64,000 nt of DNA from Lamellibrachia satsuma (Eukaryota > Annelida > Polychaeta > Sabellida > Siboglinidae). The stretch lies in NCBI GenBank assembly GCA_033239005.1, contig BSQZ01000070.1, positions 3,030,617 through 3,094,616 of the forward strand, read 5' to 3'. Positions within the stretch are counted from its first letter, which is position 1. Each line of letters starts with the position of its first letter. A program made the position numbers and the translations under genes. Below, one piece after another: positions 1 through 12,809 of this stretch. The notes under the pieces were generated by a model. That model was given only the letters and a program-made list of their open reading frames with translations, made no database searches and was not told where the DNA came from.

Positions 1-162
1 CTGCCGCATGTTTGCTTTCAATGGAGGATGTCCACTCAGCGCCCCCAAAGCAACTGAAGGATGAACAATCTAAAGACACAACAGTGAAACTCTGCTGTTC
101 TATGTGTAGGAAAGGAGAAGAGACTTGAGTTGTAATGTGCATAGAGAAAGCATTGCTCCCGT

Positions 163-429
163 CAGCACATTTTGCTTGCACATTTTGCCAGCACAGTTTA
201 CCAGCACATTTTGCCAGCACAGTTTATCAGCACATTTTGCTTGCACATTTTGCCAGCAATTTACCAGCACATTTTGCTTGCACATTTTGCCAGCACAGTT
301 TACCAGCACATTTTGCTTGCACATTTGCCAGCAGTTTACCAGTACATTTTGCTTGCACATTTTGCCAGCACAGTTTACCAGCACATTTTGCTTGCACATT
401 TGCCAGCACAGTTTACCAGCACATTTTGA
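163..429. repeat. 13-bp/39-bp minisatellite
   Basis: Built from 13-mers AGCACATTTTGCC, AGCACAGTTTACC and TGCACATTTTGCC that often combine into a 39-bp unit. Overlapping open frames on both strands here are repeat artefacts. Confidence 0.95.
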
Positions 430-2154
430 TTCAAACACTGTCTAAGCAGCTGTAACGTTTTAGTACCAAACAACAACAGCATCGAGTGGAAGTGATCTAA
501 CAGAAGTCATTCAAGGTCTATTTGCCAAGGTAAACTTTTTGATCAGAAAGAATATACTGAACAAGTATGCAATAAGTACAAAGGGTAATTTGATTGTTCA
601 TAGAGGGGGTAATAGCGGGAGGAATTTCGAAAAAATAAAACCATGACACCCCAACTGAGGGGGGTCGTAGACGAACCCCTGAAAGTTTGGCGCCCAAGAT
701 GCAAACTGTCTGGGAGGAACAGCATACAAACATACAATTGGTGGATAATAGTATATCTTAATTTTTTTAACGAACAATAGCGCATTTAACAACTGGCCCA
801 TTGCATTATAAACCTATTATCCTTGTTGGGTTCTAAAGACAACCAGATGGCTGAAGTATGGCTCCTGGAATTCACTGACACACTATGCCATGTGATACTA
901 CACTACTTACAACAAATCACTGGCTGAATTCCTCAGAAGACATCTATGTCTTTCCTGGTGCTGAAACAGCTGTTCAGTTTCGGCCAAGGCTGGTGTTGTA
1001 TGTGAAAGGAATGTAGAACAGTTTTCATTGGCTAACTGAACGATTGTTTTACGACTTTTTAGTATTTATAAGATCTCAGTTAGTAAAAAATATATCCATA
1101 CAAAATGTCTTACTATCGTGATCTTAATATTTGACAAAATACTCGATTTCTCAATGAAATATAATATCTTAGTTTTATGATATTTCGAGACAGAGTTTTA
1201 CCAGAGTTGAAGAGCTGGATTCCAAAATGCATTAAGTCCATTTAACAAAAAGAGATAATGTTGCTCAGCTGTATATCTTCCATGTTAACATGACAGGCTT
1301 CCAACCTGGGATCAGTCCACGCGTGCAGAGCCTGCTAAGTTGGCAGATTTTTCCAAAACTAGCTGAAATCCACCCGAGGCAGTTTTGCAAAACGCACTCA
1401 GTTCTTGGTATGAGCAGTGGTGGGTGCACAAAATCTGTTATATTTGGACATCAAGAGGGCGGCAATTATATAGAGGCCCTGCCGTAATACAGGGCCCACC
1501 AATTCACCCTCTTCATCACCTAAACCCTCCAACCTACTCCACATACCACTGTCCTGTATACAAAATATATTTAATATTTCAAGACAATCTTAGTTGAATG
1601 ATGCATTTTCAAGGTAAGTTGACAGATTTACAAATTCCTGTTTTATCCTCATTCTAACGATAAATATATTACAACAATTAAAACATGATATATAACATTG
1701 TTAATTTAGATGTATCTTAAGTTCGAAAAAAATTTAGAATTGTAATTATACGAAACTAGTTCTGTATTAGATAACCAATGAAATTCCGACATGCAAGATG
1801 ACCATGAATCCTCCCATTCTCCCAATCATCCCTACTTTTACTCCCGATTCTGACACCTCAGATCATAATCCTAGCTTCTCCGCCATCCACCCAGCCAGCC
1901 CTATAATCTCTTCTCACCAGTCCTGACTCGCTTGTCACCTCCACACATCTCACAAAAATACCCGACTGTTCCATTATTCAGAAGAATGTCAAGATTAAGT
2001 GCAGCATCTGCTCATAGTGATTGTAACCCAAGCCATTTGTCTTCTTGAAGGGCTGTGTTTGATCATATTCATTACTGCCAAATCCATCCTCCCGGCTATT
2101 ATCCAATCTAAAGACTGAGACTGCAATCAACCAATCAACCACAGAACGACATAA

Positions 2155-2159
2155 TATAC

Positions 2160-2194
<35 letters not shown>

Positions 2195-2216
2195 TGTATG
2201 TATATATATATATATG
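2155..2216. repeat. (TATG)n / (TA)n microsatellite
   Basis: About ten TATG units flanked by TA tracts. Confidence 0.95.
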
Positions 2217-3080
2217 TCATCACTGCTGGGAACAAAATGTTGGCCTCACAAACTGCCTCCATTGAAAAGCCCCACAAAACACCATTTCCGATAGGTTCGT
2301 AAGGACAGTTTTTCATTCGTCTTGATTTAGAATCATTTTGTGAAAATCAGACCTCTGTATCCACTACGATACATTAGCTCGTTTGTGCAAATCTGATGCT
2401 TAGTTTTGGTGAAATCATTAAACAAATTATAAAATTATTTTGTTGAGTGACTTAGACATGACTCAGACTTCTGCTGAATCTAGTGAAACAGAAAATTCTC
2501 GGACAAGAAAAACGCCAATTTAACTAGTCTGAGCATATGTCCAAGGGCAGATATATCAACACAGAAAAGCAAGAATATACATCAAAGCCATGTGTTTATG
2601 CGTGGATACCTCACTGAGGGTCAGTCCTCACCTGGAGGTCTCATGATGCTGACTGCCTATACTGGGGACAATCCTAAGAAAACTAGTTATAGCCTTCTTC
2701 ACGGTTAGTTTTTAATTAATATATTTAATGCATAGGTAATTTTTTTTATTATTTAATTTCAATATCAGTTAATTCCGTGTGCCCACTGCTTTCCTGCATG
2801 TACTTAGATTTTAATCATGTTTGAACATGAGATATCTACTGCGACATCATCATGAAATTAGTATGGGCAGACAGGTCAAATTAATGCATTTGTAAAAAAC
2901 AACAGATGTTGATCAAATCACATTTAAATAAGTGCCATATAGGTTTGAATATTACTGTGGTTGGCTGTTCTCTATATTGGAGCGCTCCAGAAAATATGAC
3001 TCGAGAAACTCATTCAAAACATGTTTTTGTGTAGTTGACAATATCTGCTGAACAGAACATTAATGCATTTATTTTTGTGT

Positions 3081-3135
3081 GCATGCGTGTGTTACGTGTG
3101 TGTGTGCATGCGTGTGTGTGTTACGTGTGTGTACG
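3081..3135. repeat. GT-rich imperfect repeat
   Basis: Two rounds of GTGTGCATGCGTGTGT followed by TACGTGTGTG. Confidence 0.85.
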
Positions 3136-5158
3136 AGTCATTAAACTGTCTTTTTGCCAGAAGTAATATCATATTATGGCAGGAACTAGCTTAGAGCTAA
3201 TATAGCATTCAATTATTCTCTCATTTACAGAAAAAACACATCAACGATAGAAAAAGCACCAATAAAATTACAGTGTGGCTTTGGCGTGTACATTTCAGCT
3301 GTGATATAAATGTAATATTCTACTTCTATTGGCCACACGAATGAGATCATTGGCTTATTCCCCATGCCAATGGCCATATAAAGCAACCGAGAAACATAAC
3401 GGAGACTAGGAACAGATGTGTTCAAGATTAGACCGCCACATCGCTCGCCTAGCCTCAGGGAACTGTGCTACCATAGTTCTCACATTTCTAGGAAGACCAT
3501 CAGAATACAGGGCAACGAATGTTTCAATAATGAGATACCTGTATGCTAATCGAGGGGTTCGAAGGAATATATGAGTCACATATTTTGATAAACTGGTCAA
3601 GAATATCTGGAGAATCCCTATACACCGTGGCAGATATCCTGTTAGCAATTTTCCTGGAATGCCACAGTGCACTGTAAAATGTTATCTGCGGGTGTGATGT
3701 GCGATAAGTTACTAGTGATATATTTAGGAGATTCCAGGATGACTGTACAGTCAAGCTTTACTAGGCATGCAACGTACATCTGCCAGGAATAAATTACCTC
3801 AATGCCCCCCATTGTAGCTGCAATCATGCGATATAGACACATAAACATGCAAGACACACATATATGTATACTTGCACAACATGTAAAATATACCAAGTTC
3901 ACAAGGTAAGTTATTTCAAGGTACAGACACTGCTCTCAAAGCTCAACACTTTGCTGACGTTTCGATTATAACTTGCACTTGAGAGCAGTTCTTTTACACT
4001 ATCTGTCATAACAAGTCAAAGTCAATTTGTTCTGAAATGTACAAAATCTAAGAACTATACGTGAACCAGTCTCAGATATAAGGCACATCAAAATTGAAAG
4101 ACATTAAAGTCAAGTTGAGAATTATGAAAAGGTCCTGTCCATTATATATGCACAGCATGGTTTTATGTTTTGCATAAGAAACTGAGGTTACGACAGTGAT
4201 GAAGTTCATAAATAAAGTTCATAAACAAAGCTCATAAATGCAGTCAGTCTAGATGACGAATTATGTGTGTCAAATTTGTTGATTCTCGTTGTTTCAATTC
4301 TCAAGTTTTCATGCAGATTTAGACACACACACAAACATGCAAGAAAGCACAACTAACTTATCTTTCTGTATCTTTCTCTACTTGACTTCTTATACATAAC
4401 CCTGGCACCTATACCTGGTATTAGCATTTTGTTAATCCATATTTATATTAACAAAGATAACCTTAATCTGAACAGATTAATCTGAACAGGAACGATGTGT
4501 TTCCTCCATACTTGTTGGAACAGTAGCAGTCAATAAATCATATGAGATTAACAAATGAAACATCAACCTGACCCAGTTTCGTTGTGATTCATTTGAAGTA
4601 AACTTCTCCTGATACTGGATGAACAAGTTATATCTACAATCTGCCTCAATTCCTCTGGGAAACATCCCAACCTGGTTGCCATGGTTACGCCAGGAAGCAA
4701 CTGCCTGGTGTCCATCAGTAGCAGTGTGAGAGAGGTCTCTAGAGACTGGTGAGAACTTCTCCAGATAACAACTGAAGACATACCAGCTGTGTCATGCATA
4801 TTCTGGGGTCAAACACTCCTTCAAAGTTTTCCTTATGGTCTGTCCATCTGGTCACTTGCTGACCACCCAAGAAACACATTTTATTGCATTAAATACTTAT
4901 TATAATGATACCACAGTTACAGGTATGAACAATAACAGAACTGTCTTGCCGTGGAAGTTTAAAATAAATGTTTAATTTGCTCACATAAAACTGGGCACAT
5001 CCGAACAACTAGGAGAACCAAGGAATTGCTTTACTAGGACACGCACACCTACTGAACACTATTACACTACACACAAGATTCAGAAACCATTTCTATACAC
5101 ACAATGTCAGATTTGGGCAGTAATAGGCCAAAATCAACATCACACAGCTCACCAAATA

Positions 5159-5161
<3 letters not shown>

Positions 5162-5223
<62 letters not shown>

Positions 5224-5238
5224 TACTATATATAATAA
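5162..5238. repeat. (TA)n microsatellite
   Basis: About 29 uninterrupted TA units, then a broken AT-rich tail. Confidence 0.95.
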
Positions 5239-5286
5239 AAATTGTGATGAATAAAGTCCTCCTCCCTGCACCCCCATGTAGCAGAC

Positions 5287-5440
5287 ATTCTTCCTTTCAT
5301 TATCTCTTACTCTGTTGCTATTTTAGCATTCTGCCAGGAATAATGCCAGGAAAGGTAAGGGTGCTTAGGCAATTCCTGCTGCTTGCCTAGAAGTACCGCG
5401 GCACAGCATTAAATTTAATCGCATCACATGTTAAATCTAA
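5287..5440 (+). repeat. Dispersed repeat R3, copy A
   Basis: CATTATCTCTTAC, GCTATTTTAGCATTCTGCCA, GGAAAGGT, TGCCTAGAAGTAC and TTTAATCGCATCAC are shared in the same order with 8375..8516. Confidence 0.8.
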
Positions 5441-5486
5441 TTGCATCGCAGGTTTTACAAGCAGCTTCTGTGAGCGAACCATGTGT

Positions 5487-5549
5487 GCATCATCACTTAC
5501 TGGGACGCATCATCACTTACTGGGACGCATCATCACTTACTGGGATGCA
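5487..5549. repeat. 20-bp tandem triplication
   Basis: Three copies of GCATCATCACTTACTGGGAC; the third has a T substitution at its end. Confidence 0.95.
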
Positions 5550-5858
5550 TCTTCACACCTTTGGGATTCATTTTATCTTCATGGATACAAATTATATTAC
5601 CATGAAGAGGGTTTGTATTGTGCAGTATTTCTAAATGCAGCGTGTTGCCATACCAACACCCCAATCTTCCAGGAGTGTGCAGATGCTAGTGAAATAAGTA
5701 GTTATTTAGTTTTGTTTATCACATACCATAATAAAGACTATTTTGAAACAAAACTGAGTTGCTGCTTTACTGTAAGCATGAATATGTCAAGTCATCTGAA
5801 GTTATTGTGGAAGTATTCATATGTCACATATTGAATTCTCTATTAACTATGATATGGT

Positions 5859-5975
<117 letters not shown>

Positions 5976-6892
5976 TGGTTTACCCTCTTGTCCAATGCAG
6001 TCCTTTCACAGAACATTTAAAAACTCACACTCAAATGGAGAAATAAACTATTCAACTATTGACTCATACATCTCTGCCTTACATTTGTTTTTTCTCCATG
6101 TCCATGCAGCCTCACTCAGTCATGCTCCAGTGATTCTTCATTAGTGTCCTTGTTGCAAAAACAACATGAAAGTCACCCCTGCCTTGGCTTCAGATGTGCA
6201 TCCCGCCTGTTTAATGTACCATATCGCATTTCTCATGCACCACTTTTTTCCTTCTGCCTCTACGGCATACCTGTACATATTGCTGCCTATTTTTTCACTC
6301 ATGGCGATATATTGCTACTCATGTATTTGAAATTAGAACTGAGACTGTAAAAAGACTTGTGATGACGACAAGAATGTTGGCAGCCCGTAGATCATATTCA
6401 GATAAAACTAGTGCCTCAGTTTCACATTTCCAAGTACTGTTTATCTTTTTAATAACAATCCAGTAGTCATTGTTCTCTACAATGAGCGAGACCTCAGAAT
6501 CGTATTTAATAAATATTTCATTTATTTCGGCCAAACAGCCGCAGCTGTGAAGAGAGTAGTGATGGATGCAATCAGATGTGGAAAGAAGTTTTGGATCAGC
6601 CACAAACCAGCACGAAGTGGACCGATGAAACTGATGAAAGGATGAATACATAAAGAAAAATGCCCAAAGAAAAGAGTCTGGGAATCCTTTATGAAATTAA
6701 AGACAACATATTTTCAGGGAGATGGAGAAGGGAATAGAGTAGGACCACGACTGTGTAGGACATGGGACAAGCGACCTGCCAACAGGTAAAGAATGGTGAT
6801 TAGATTTCATGTGTCCTGGAGATATCACAGCAGTTCCTGAATATACACTCACAGTTGCACTACAAGTGTATTCACCTGAGACCCATCATCAT

Positions 6893-7140
6893 AAAAAGGA
6901 GAAGATGGACATGGCTTGGACATGTCTTCAGAATGACCTACCAGTGAAACCAGCTTTGACTTTGAACCCCAGAAGGGGAAGAAGAAAAGGGGCGAACCAA
7001 AAACAACATGGAGACGAACTATGGAAGAACTGAAGGCTGCTGGGTTAACATGGGGCACAGCAGCAAGGAGAGCTCAAGAGAAAGGGAACGGGTAAGATCT
7101 TGTGGCAGTATCATGTGCCACATTTGGGCACAAAGAGAAC
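6893..7140 (+). mobile_element. LINE C-terminal fragment
   Basis: RRWTWLGHVFRM is followed by an in-frame TGA, then shifted pieces with R-G-R-R-K-G, TTWRRTMEELKAAG, TWGTAARRAQE and ILWQYHVPHLG. The WLGHVxRM to RxRGRPKTTWRR layout is the C-terminal end of RTE/CR1-type LINE ORF2. It ends about 45 bases before the PDZ exon 2 donor and is antisense to that gene. Non-functional. Confidence 0.75.
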
Positions 7141-7186
7141 AAGTACGTAATCCAGCAGGCCCCGAATCAAAAAACATAAGTCTTAC

Positions 7187-7338
7187 CTTTGCAGTTCAAG
7201 AACCAGTTGAGTGTTCGCGTTGCGGATCAACTGTAGCGCCTCACTGTGCATGAGTTCCGACACTTTGCGACCTCCGATCTTGACGACCTGATCCCCGACC
7301 TGAACACCCTGGTTGTATGCCTTGCTGTTACGGTTGAT
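7187..7338 (-). CDS. PDZ-domain protein (PDLIM/Zasp-like), exon 2
   Basis: Second half of the PDZ domain, 50 codons plus two bases (phase 0 in, phase 2 out). The acceptor reads tcctttcag|ATC and the donor AAAG|GTAAG. The peptide holds NSKAYNQGVQVGDQVVKIGG and then an H-S-E-A helix (HSEALQLI), ending LVLELQ. This is the GxxxGDxVxxI plus HxEAxxxI pattern of a PDZ beta-C to alpha-B region. Together with exon 1 it gives an unbroken PDZ domain of about 81 residues, the normal size. Vertebrate PDLIM genes, as I recall them, split the PDZ at about this point, after the DFN..I segment. The gene continues beyond the left edge, so linker and LIM exons are not visible. The open frame running upstream to 7446 is intronic, because it lacks PDZ similarity before the acceptor. 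Confidence 0.87.
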
Positions 7339-7344
7339 CTGAAA

Positions 7345-8374
7345 GGACAGTCGACCACATTCAGCAAACTTCGCTGCAGGCAAATGGCGAAACTCAAATA
7401 AAAAGTGGCTGTATGCTGCCAAGTTCTTGGTGTACTGTGCTGTCAAAGAGTTGCAACATTGACACAGTTAGGTGTCTGTTCTAATTACCGCAAAGTACCT
7501 AACAGGAGAACATACCACAACAGAAGATCGCCACATTTTCCAGAAACAATCAACCCATTTTTCAAAGTGTTCACAATCTTAAATTAGCAAAATCTATATT
7601 TCTACTTACTATTTTTTGCATGGAATATCATTTATTTCAAAGAATTTTTATTGTAAAGAACTTTGCTTCATGTGTTACCGTGACTGAGAGAATGTCTTTA
7701 ACGCAATCCTTCCAACATTTCTGTCAGGTTTCCAATAAATGCCCAGCAGCATTCACTTGTCCACACCAGGCACTGTGCCTTACTAAGGTTTCTGGGTTTA
7801 CTGCCACAGCATTCCTCTTGTGCGTTGTAGACAGACATTAATACAAATCACACTATGCACATTTACATGCCTTATACTCAAAAACTCTCGCTGACTCAAT
7901 GTCCCTTGAGGCAATGAACTCTACGTAGTGGATACACTGGATTACTATTGTAGTTATACTGTAACTACGCTCTGTAATTATGATTATTACTCCATGTAAT
8001 TACAATCAAGTTACAATCAAGGCAACATATCTGAATCCACATAACAAATCACAATCAAGATAATACAATTGTTTACCTCAATCAAAAAGTTCAACCTTCA
8101 GTAAAGATTGACCAATTATTGCCACCCGGCATAAATACTCTTTGTTGACTTCCTTCACTAATGAACATCTCTCATGACATACAGAGTACCTCTGTGTCAT
8201 TCCTAGTCCACACTATGCATACATCGTCCCACATCAATACTAAAAGCTCACCAAATGTATTCGGAAAGGTGCGATGAATCAAAATCATTCCTCCCACTAT
8301 AACAAATAACTTCTGCCATGTCTACAGAGCACATAGCGACTACCACTACTGCATCAGAAGCTGCAAGCACCTTC
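7345..8374. other. Intron 1 segment without recognised features
   Basis: AT-rich sequence, short open frames only. No domain, RNA or mobile-element signature recognised. Confidence 0.5.
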
Positions 8375-8516
8375 TATCATGCATTATCTCTTACGCTGCT
8401 GCTATTTTAGCATTCTGCCAGGAATAGCACCAGGAAAGGTGAGGGAGCCATAGCGTTTCCCACAGCCTGCCTAGAAGTACTGAAGCAGAGCGTTCAATCT
8501 AATCGCGTCACGTGTT
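8375..8516 (+). repeat. Dispersed repeat R3, copy B
   Basis: Direct copy of 5287..5440, with scattered substitutions and small indels. No coding content. It lies just inside intron 1. Confidence 0.8.
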
Positions 8517-10897
8517 TTAGATGTAGTGTCGGTGGTCAGACAAGTTGGCACTTCGTAGAATCCGTGCAGGTCTGTGTGACGGTTCTGAGCTATGCTGATT
8601 CAGGTTGGTATGTCCTCTTGCACCAGTTCATTCAACAACTTGCCCCAGCTGGTCAGAATCAGGCCCGCTTGTCTACGCTCTACACGCATGAAGCAAACTG
8701 CCAGGAATTTAAATTGGTCTTTCTATGACAGTACATATGGTTTCTTGTACGACTCCTCAACCGTTACTCACTGTAAACAGCAAGAAAATCACACGGCCGC
8801 TTAGCACAAACTTGTAGTCAGAGAAACTTTTCCTGATTAAACGTTCTAAAGAATTGATATTTACTACGAGATATCTATACTTAAAACTGTAGGCTACACA
8901 ATGGTAGAACTGTTTCTAATGTTTCATCTTCAGTTTATATCAAATTACTTGTAAGCTGTGATGGTTGATTCCCAATAGAACGGTTTATTGATACAATTTA
9001 CATTGCACAGCAAAGTCTGTGTTGAATAAGGTTCTAAGGATATCTTTATTCAACATATCACTTCATATTATTTTGATTACAAATTACTAACAAATACATT
9101 CTGATAGGATTCTGAATTTGTACTGGTGTCTGGCAGCTAAAAATCAACCAACTTTGAATTAATGCAGCCAAACTAACAACCACAGAAAATGGATGCTTGA
9201 TAAAAAAATTATAAACTGATATTGTCAAAAACAAATAAATTATGTCACTTGTAAAAGCCCCCAAGTGAGTAGTTGTCAGATCCACGATATTTAACTGTCA
9301 CAAGGGGCCATTGATTTAATGAAGAGAACAACAGCGCAGATCAAATGTCCAATATCTGCTACAGATCAGCATTGCTATAACCGGGTTCCCGCTATAACAG
9401 TAAGTCAGAGATGAAATGGTTATAAAACAGGCCTCTGCATTCCACAGCAGTGTTGTATGAGATAGTCTGGCAAGAACAAATAAATAAGAACACAGTTATC
9501 TTTTTCAGTGTGGATAATTCGCTGACAAATTGGGTCACCCAATCTGGAAAATTGGGTCACCCAATCTGGACACAACCTCCTGTGGATTGTCTGATAGACA
9601 AACAAAGGAACAGCGTCTTTATTGTGTGCAAAATCTGATCCTAGTTGTCTGAATAATTAGTTGTTTGTGTAATGTCTACGGCTAGGATCAAAGATCATCT
9701 GTCCTTACATCATCAGACACAACAAACTTACATACCAAGGCAGGGTCAGCTTTTTCATATAAGTCAAACTGCCTCAACCAATTAGACATCCTACTGATAT
9801 TGAATTAAGCTTACTAGATGCAAACTCAAGAGCCATTTCACTATTTGTTTTCTGTAGTGTCCAACAGCCCAATCACTTCATAGAAATATACAGTGTACAT
9901 AGAAATATTGCCAATTGATATCAAATAATATTGTGGACTATAGACATTATAATGGACCATTATTCTGGTTGTGATAAAGTGTCAAACAATGATTATGTAA
10001 GATACTAGTCAATGTCAACTGGTTTGAGCTATAATACAAGTTAATATGACTTGGTCATTATCAACTCTTCATAATGGTGACATTTCATGATCAACTAACT
10101 ACAAACTACATTTTCACAAACTTCTGATGCCATCAAATCTATGCAACACACAACACCATTTCATACAATGAAAATTCCTACTCACTGACCCGGAGTTTAT
10201 GCATAAGCCAAAGTTCTACTAGTGGCCTGGTGTTAGGAAACAGGCATGATGAACTTGTACATTGGCTGCATTCCTGTGGTCACCCATGTGGAACCAATGA
10301 GGACTGACCATTCTAGCCAGTCTGTGCATTTGTACCATATGGTGTGCCGTAGAAGAGCACACCCGGGTAATAGAGCCACAAAATAAAATAAGTGAACCCG
10401 AATTGACATGAACAATATCAACACATCAAAGCACATGGTTAACAATATATAATTAACAGGACTATTATAATAAGAAATGTAATTGCTCACTATTCCATTT
10501 AGTAGCAGGGAATTTTAGAAACACTGCACCAGACACCTCTTTCATCATACCACTGTGCACATATCAGCTACTGAGATAAAACACAGAATTAATGAGGAGA
10601 TCCCCCAGGAATGCTGCACTAGCAGAACACAGCTAAGAATTTGTTATTGCTACAATCATATCCTCAGTGGCTATGCCAAGTTTCTATGAGATTACTCAAC
10701 TAACAAATGCCAAGGTGCACAGAGGGCGTGTCCTTGATGACCTGATTAGAAGCTACATGGCACTTTGAGGTATAATCAATGCACTGGCACATTGATCACA
10801 ATCTCTCCACAGGCCAGGCTGTGCCAGTTCTGTCTAGAGCCATTTTATGTTCATATTTCACAACGTATGTATTATTGTACATGCAAGTCTATGAGTC
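8517..10897. other. Intron 1 segment with little content
   Basis: Apart from the 22-bp duplication at 9528, nothing recognisable on either strand. Confidence 0.5.
9528..9569. repeat. 22-bp duplication of a near-palindrome
   Basis: AATTGGGTCACCCAATCTGG occurs twice, 22 bp apart. TTGGGTCACCCAA is symmetric around its central base. Confidence 0.9.
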
Positions 10898-10953
10898 CAC
10901 ACATTTATCCCTCATGCATGATTTTTCACTGGCATAAAACACAATGTAAAAAG

Positions 10954-11286
10954 TGGGGCGCGATGGCATACCAGTTAGAAGGTCGGACTCTCAATCGAAA
11001 GAACCCAGTTTCAAATCCCACTGCAGTCGCTTCGAACCTTTAGCAAGTTTGATCACCCCACATTGCCACAGTTCACTCAGCTGTATAAATGAGTACCTGG
11101 CAATACAGACAGTGGTAGAAATGTGAATGAATAGTCTTCGTGCAATTACAGCATGGCTGAATGCTTCCCAGAGAAGTTGAGTTGGCCTTGGAATGAACAG
11201 GTCTGCCAGGGGGTGAAGTGTAAAGCGCTTTGAGCGGTCCTACGGACTGGATACCGCGCTATATAAGAACGTACCTTTACCTTTTT
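10954..11286 (+). mobile_element. tRNA-derived SINE, full-length copy
   Basis: The head GGGGCGCGATGGCATACCAG resembles a tRNA 5' half with a pol III A box, and AGTTTCAAATCCC is a slightly degraded B box. The body and 3' end (AAAGCGCTTTGAGCGG, then CCGCGCTATATAAGAACG) match the inverted copy at 22833..23305 very closely, defining a family. It ends in a short TACCTTTACC repeat. Confidence 0.85.
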
Positions 11287-11351
11287 AAAAAGGACCTATT
11301 AACACAAAAAAATTATAAAGGACCTATTGTGTTTAGTGTATTATTATGACA

Positions 11352-11440
11352 CACCACACATTTATCCCTGTGTGTGGTGTTACTTGGGTCTTTTATTTCC
11401 ACTGTCATAAACACCAGGTAGAAGGGACTTTTAGTGTCTC
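11352..11440 (+). repeat. Dispersed repeat family R1, copy
   Basis: CACACATTTATCCCTGTGTG, GGTCTTTTATTTCC, CATAAACACCAGGTAGAAGG. Related to 42918..42993 in inverted orientation. A shorter, weaker copy at 10898..10945 precedes the SINE at 10954. Confidence 0.75.
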
Positions 11441-12065
11441 TCCCAAAAGACACATTTCAAACTTCCAAGCCCTGATAAGCAAATTTTTTGCTTCCTTGTC
11501 CACTTGCCGTCTGGGTTTTTTGCTTTGCATGGCAATCTTGTTAAATGAAGTTAAATACATGTTTCAGATCCACTTGTCTGAGCATAGAAAGGCTTTCTGA
11601 AGGCTTAGATGCTGAAGAGCTGTTTCAGTTTTAACATAACCACATTTAAACTATCACTGAGACAACCAGCAATAACTAGCCAAGTTTGCCCCAACCAACT
11701 GGTTGATCATTCTACGAAACAGGAATCATTAATGACAGACATCTTGAAATTATTGAAGCATTCAAATGAAGCCAGTTATTACCCTGACATATGTGGGGAG
11801 GTTTCAATAATCACTACTTGTGCTTTATCAGTGCCCCTTGTGGTAGATAAGGAGGAGGTCATATCAAAGGTCAGGGGTGCATACCTTGTTACAAAACCAG
11901 CAGACCATCTGGACAATTTTTTCATAATATATTATAAACTCACAAATTATTTTGCTGTATTAATCGCTGTTGAGTCAAGACAAAGACATCACACTTCTAG
12001 AACTTTCTACGGACGTACAAATTTGCAACTTTCTTGCTATAACTAAAAAGCAATGGAGCCATCCA
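11441..12065. other. Intron 1 segment with a featureless open frame
   Basis: A 145-codon plus-strand open frame (11609..12046) has no recognised domain, no repeat and no evident splice context. It leads into the 39-bp array. Confidence 0.5.
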
Positions 12066-12299
12066 CAGAAGCCTTCTGTCTATGACACCATGGTGCCAAC
12101 ATCACAGAAGCCTTCTGTCTATGACACCATGGTGCCAACATCACAAAAGCCTTCTGTCTATGACACCATGGTGCCAACATCACAGAAGCCTTCTGTCTAT
12201 GACACCATGGTGCCAACATCACAGAAGCCTTCTGTCTATGACACCATGGTGCCAACATCACAAAAGCCTTCTGTCTATGACACCATGGTGCCAAAATCA
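12066..12299. repeat. 39-bp minisatellite, 6 copies
   Basis: The unit CAGAAGCCTTCTGTCTATGA, then CACCATGGTGCCAACATCA. It is thirteen codons long, so several frames stay open on both strands (QKPSVYDTMVPTS in one). No gene signals flank it. It contains the palindromes CAGAAGCCTTCTG and CACCATGGTG. Confidence 0.96.
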
Positions 12300-12674
12300 G
12301 AACATGTCAGCTGCGGTGTGTAGTGTTTATTGTTTCCACAAAATAATTAATTATACTTCTGCATGGATGCACAGTTACATGAGCAGAACAAACAGGAATT
12401 GTATACTTTCGTACAAGAAATATAATCATAATGTCAAGAACTCTAAGTAATGCTCACAGCTTTAATCATCATTTTAATAATTTTTCATTAGTTCATCTAT
12501 AACTCTATATGACCACAATATGCCTTTCATCTAAGTATCTTGTGTTAAACAAAGTCATCTATGAATTACTCGGTGTGTTTATCGGGCCGCATACACTACC
12601 GTATTTGTATCTAGTTCACATTCTGTCTGGCAGTATAATCCCTCGCTGGAAATGACTGATGGTCTGCAGCAACA

Positions 12675-12808
12675 GAAACGAACCCATCACCCTGGTGCTA
12701 AGGAAGCATCACTGGCTTCCGGTGAAGCAGCGGATCACATACAAGATTCTGCTCCAGACGTTTCTCACTCAGCACTGGCTTACACCTGCCTACATTACCC
12801 TGACATAC
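12675..12808 (+). mobile_element. LINE RT thumb-region fragment
   Basis: One frame reads ITLVLRKHHWLPVKQRITYK followed by ILLQTF and LTPAYI before a stop. HWLPVxxRIxYKILL...PAYI is a very common conserved block of CR1/L2-type LINE proteins. Only about 45 codons remain. Confidence 0.7.
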
Positions 12809-12809
12809 A

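Noticed and set aside
11609..12046. 145-codon plus-strand open frame
   Set aside because: No domain, and it runs into a minisatellite. Chance frame is likelier.
12043..12450. Overlapping open frames with 13-residue repeats
   Set aside because: Produced by a 39-bp tandem repeat whose length is a multiple of three. Frames are open on both strands.
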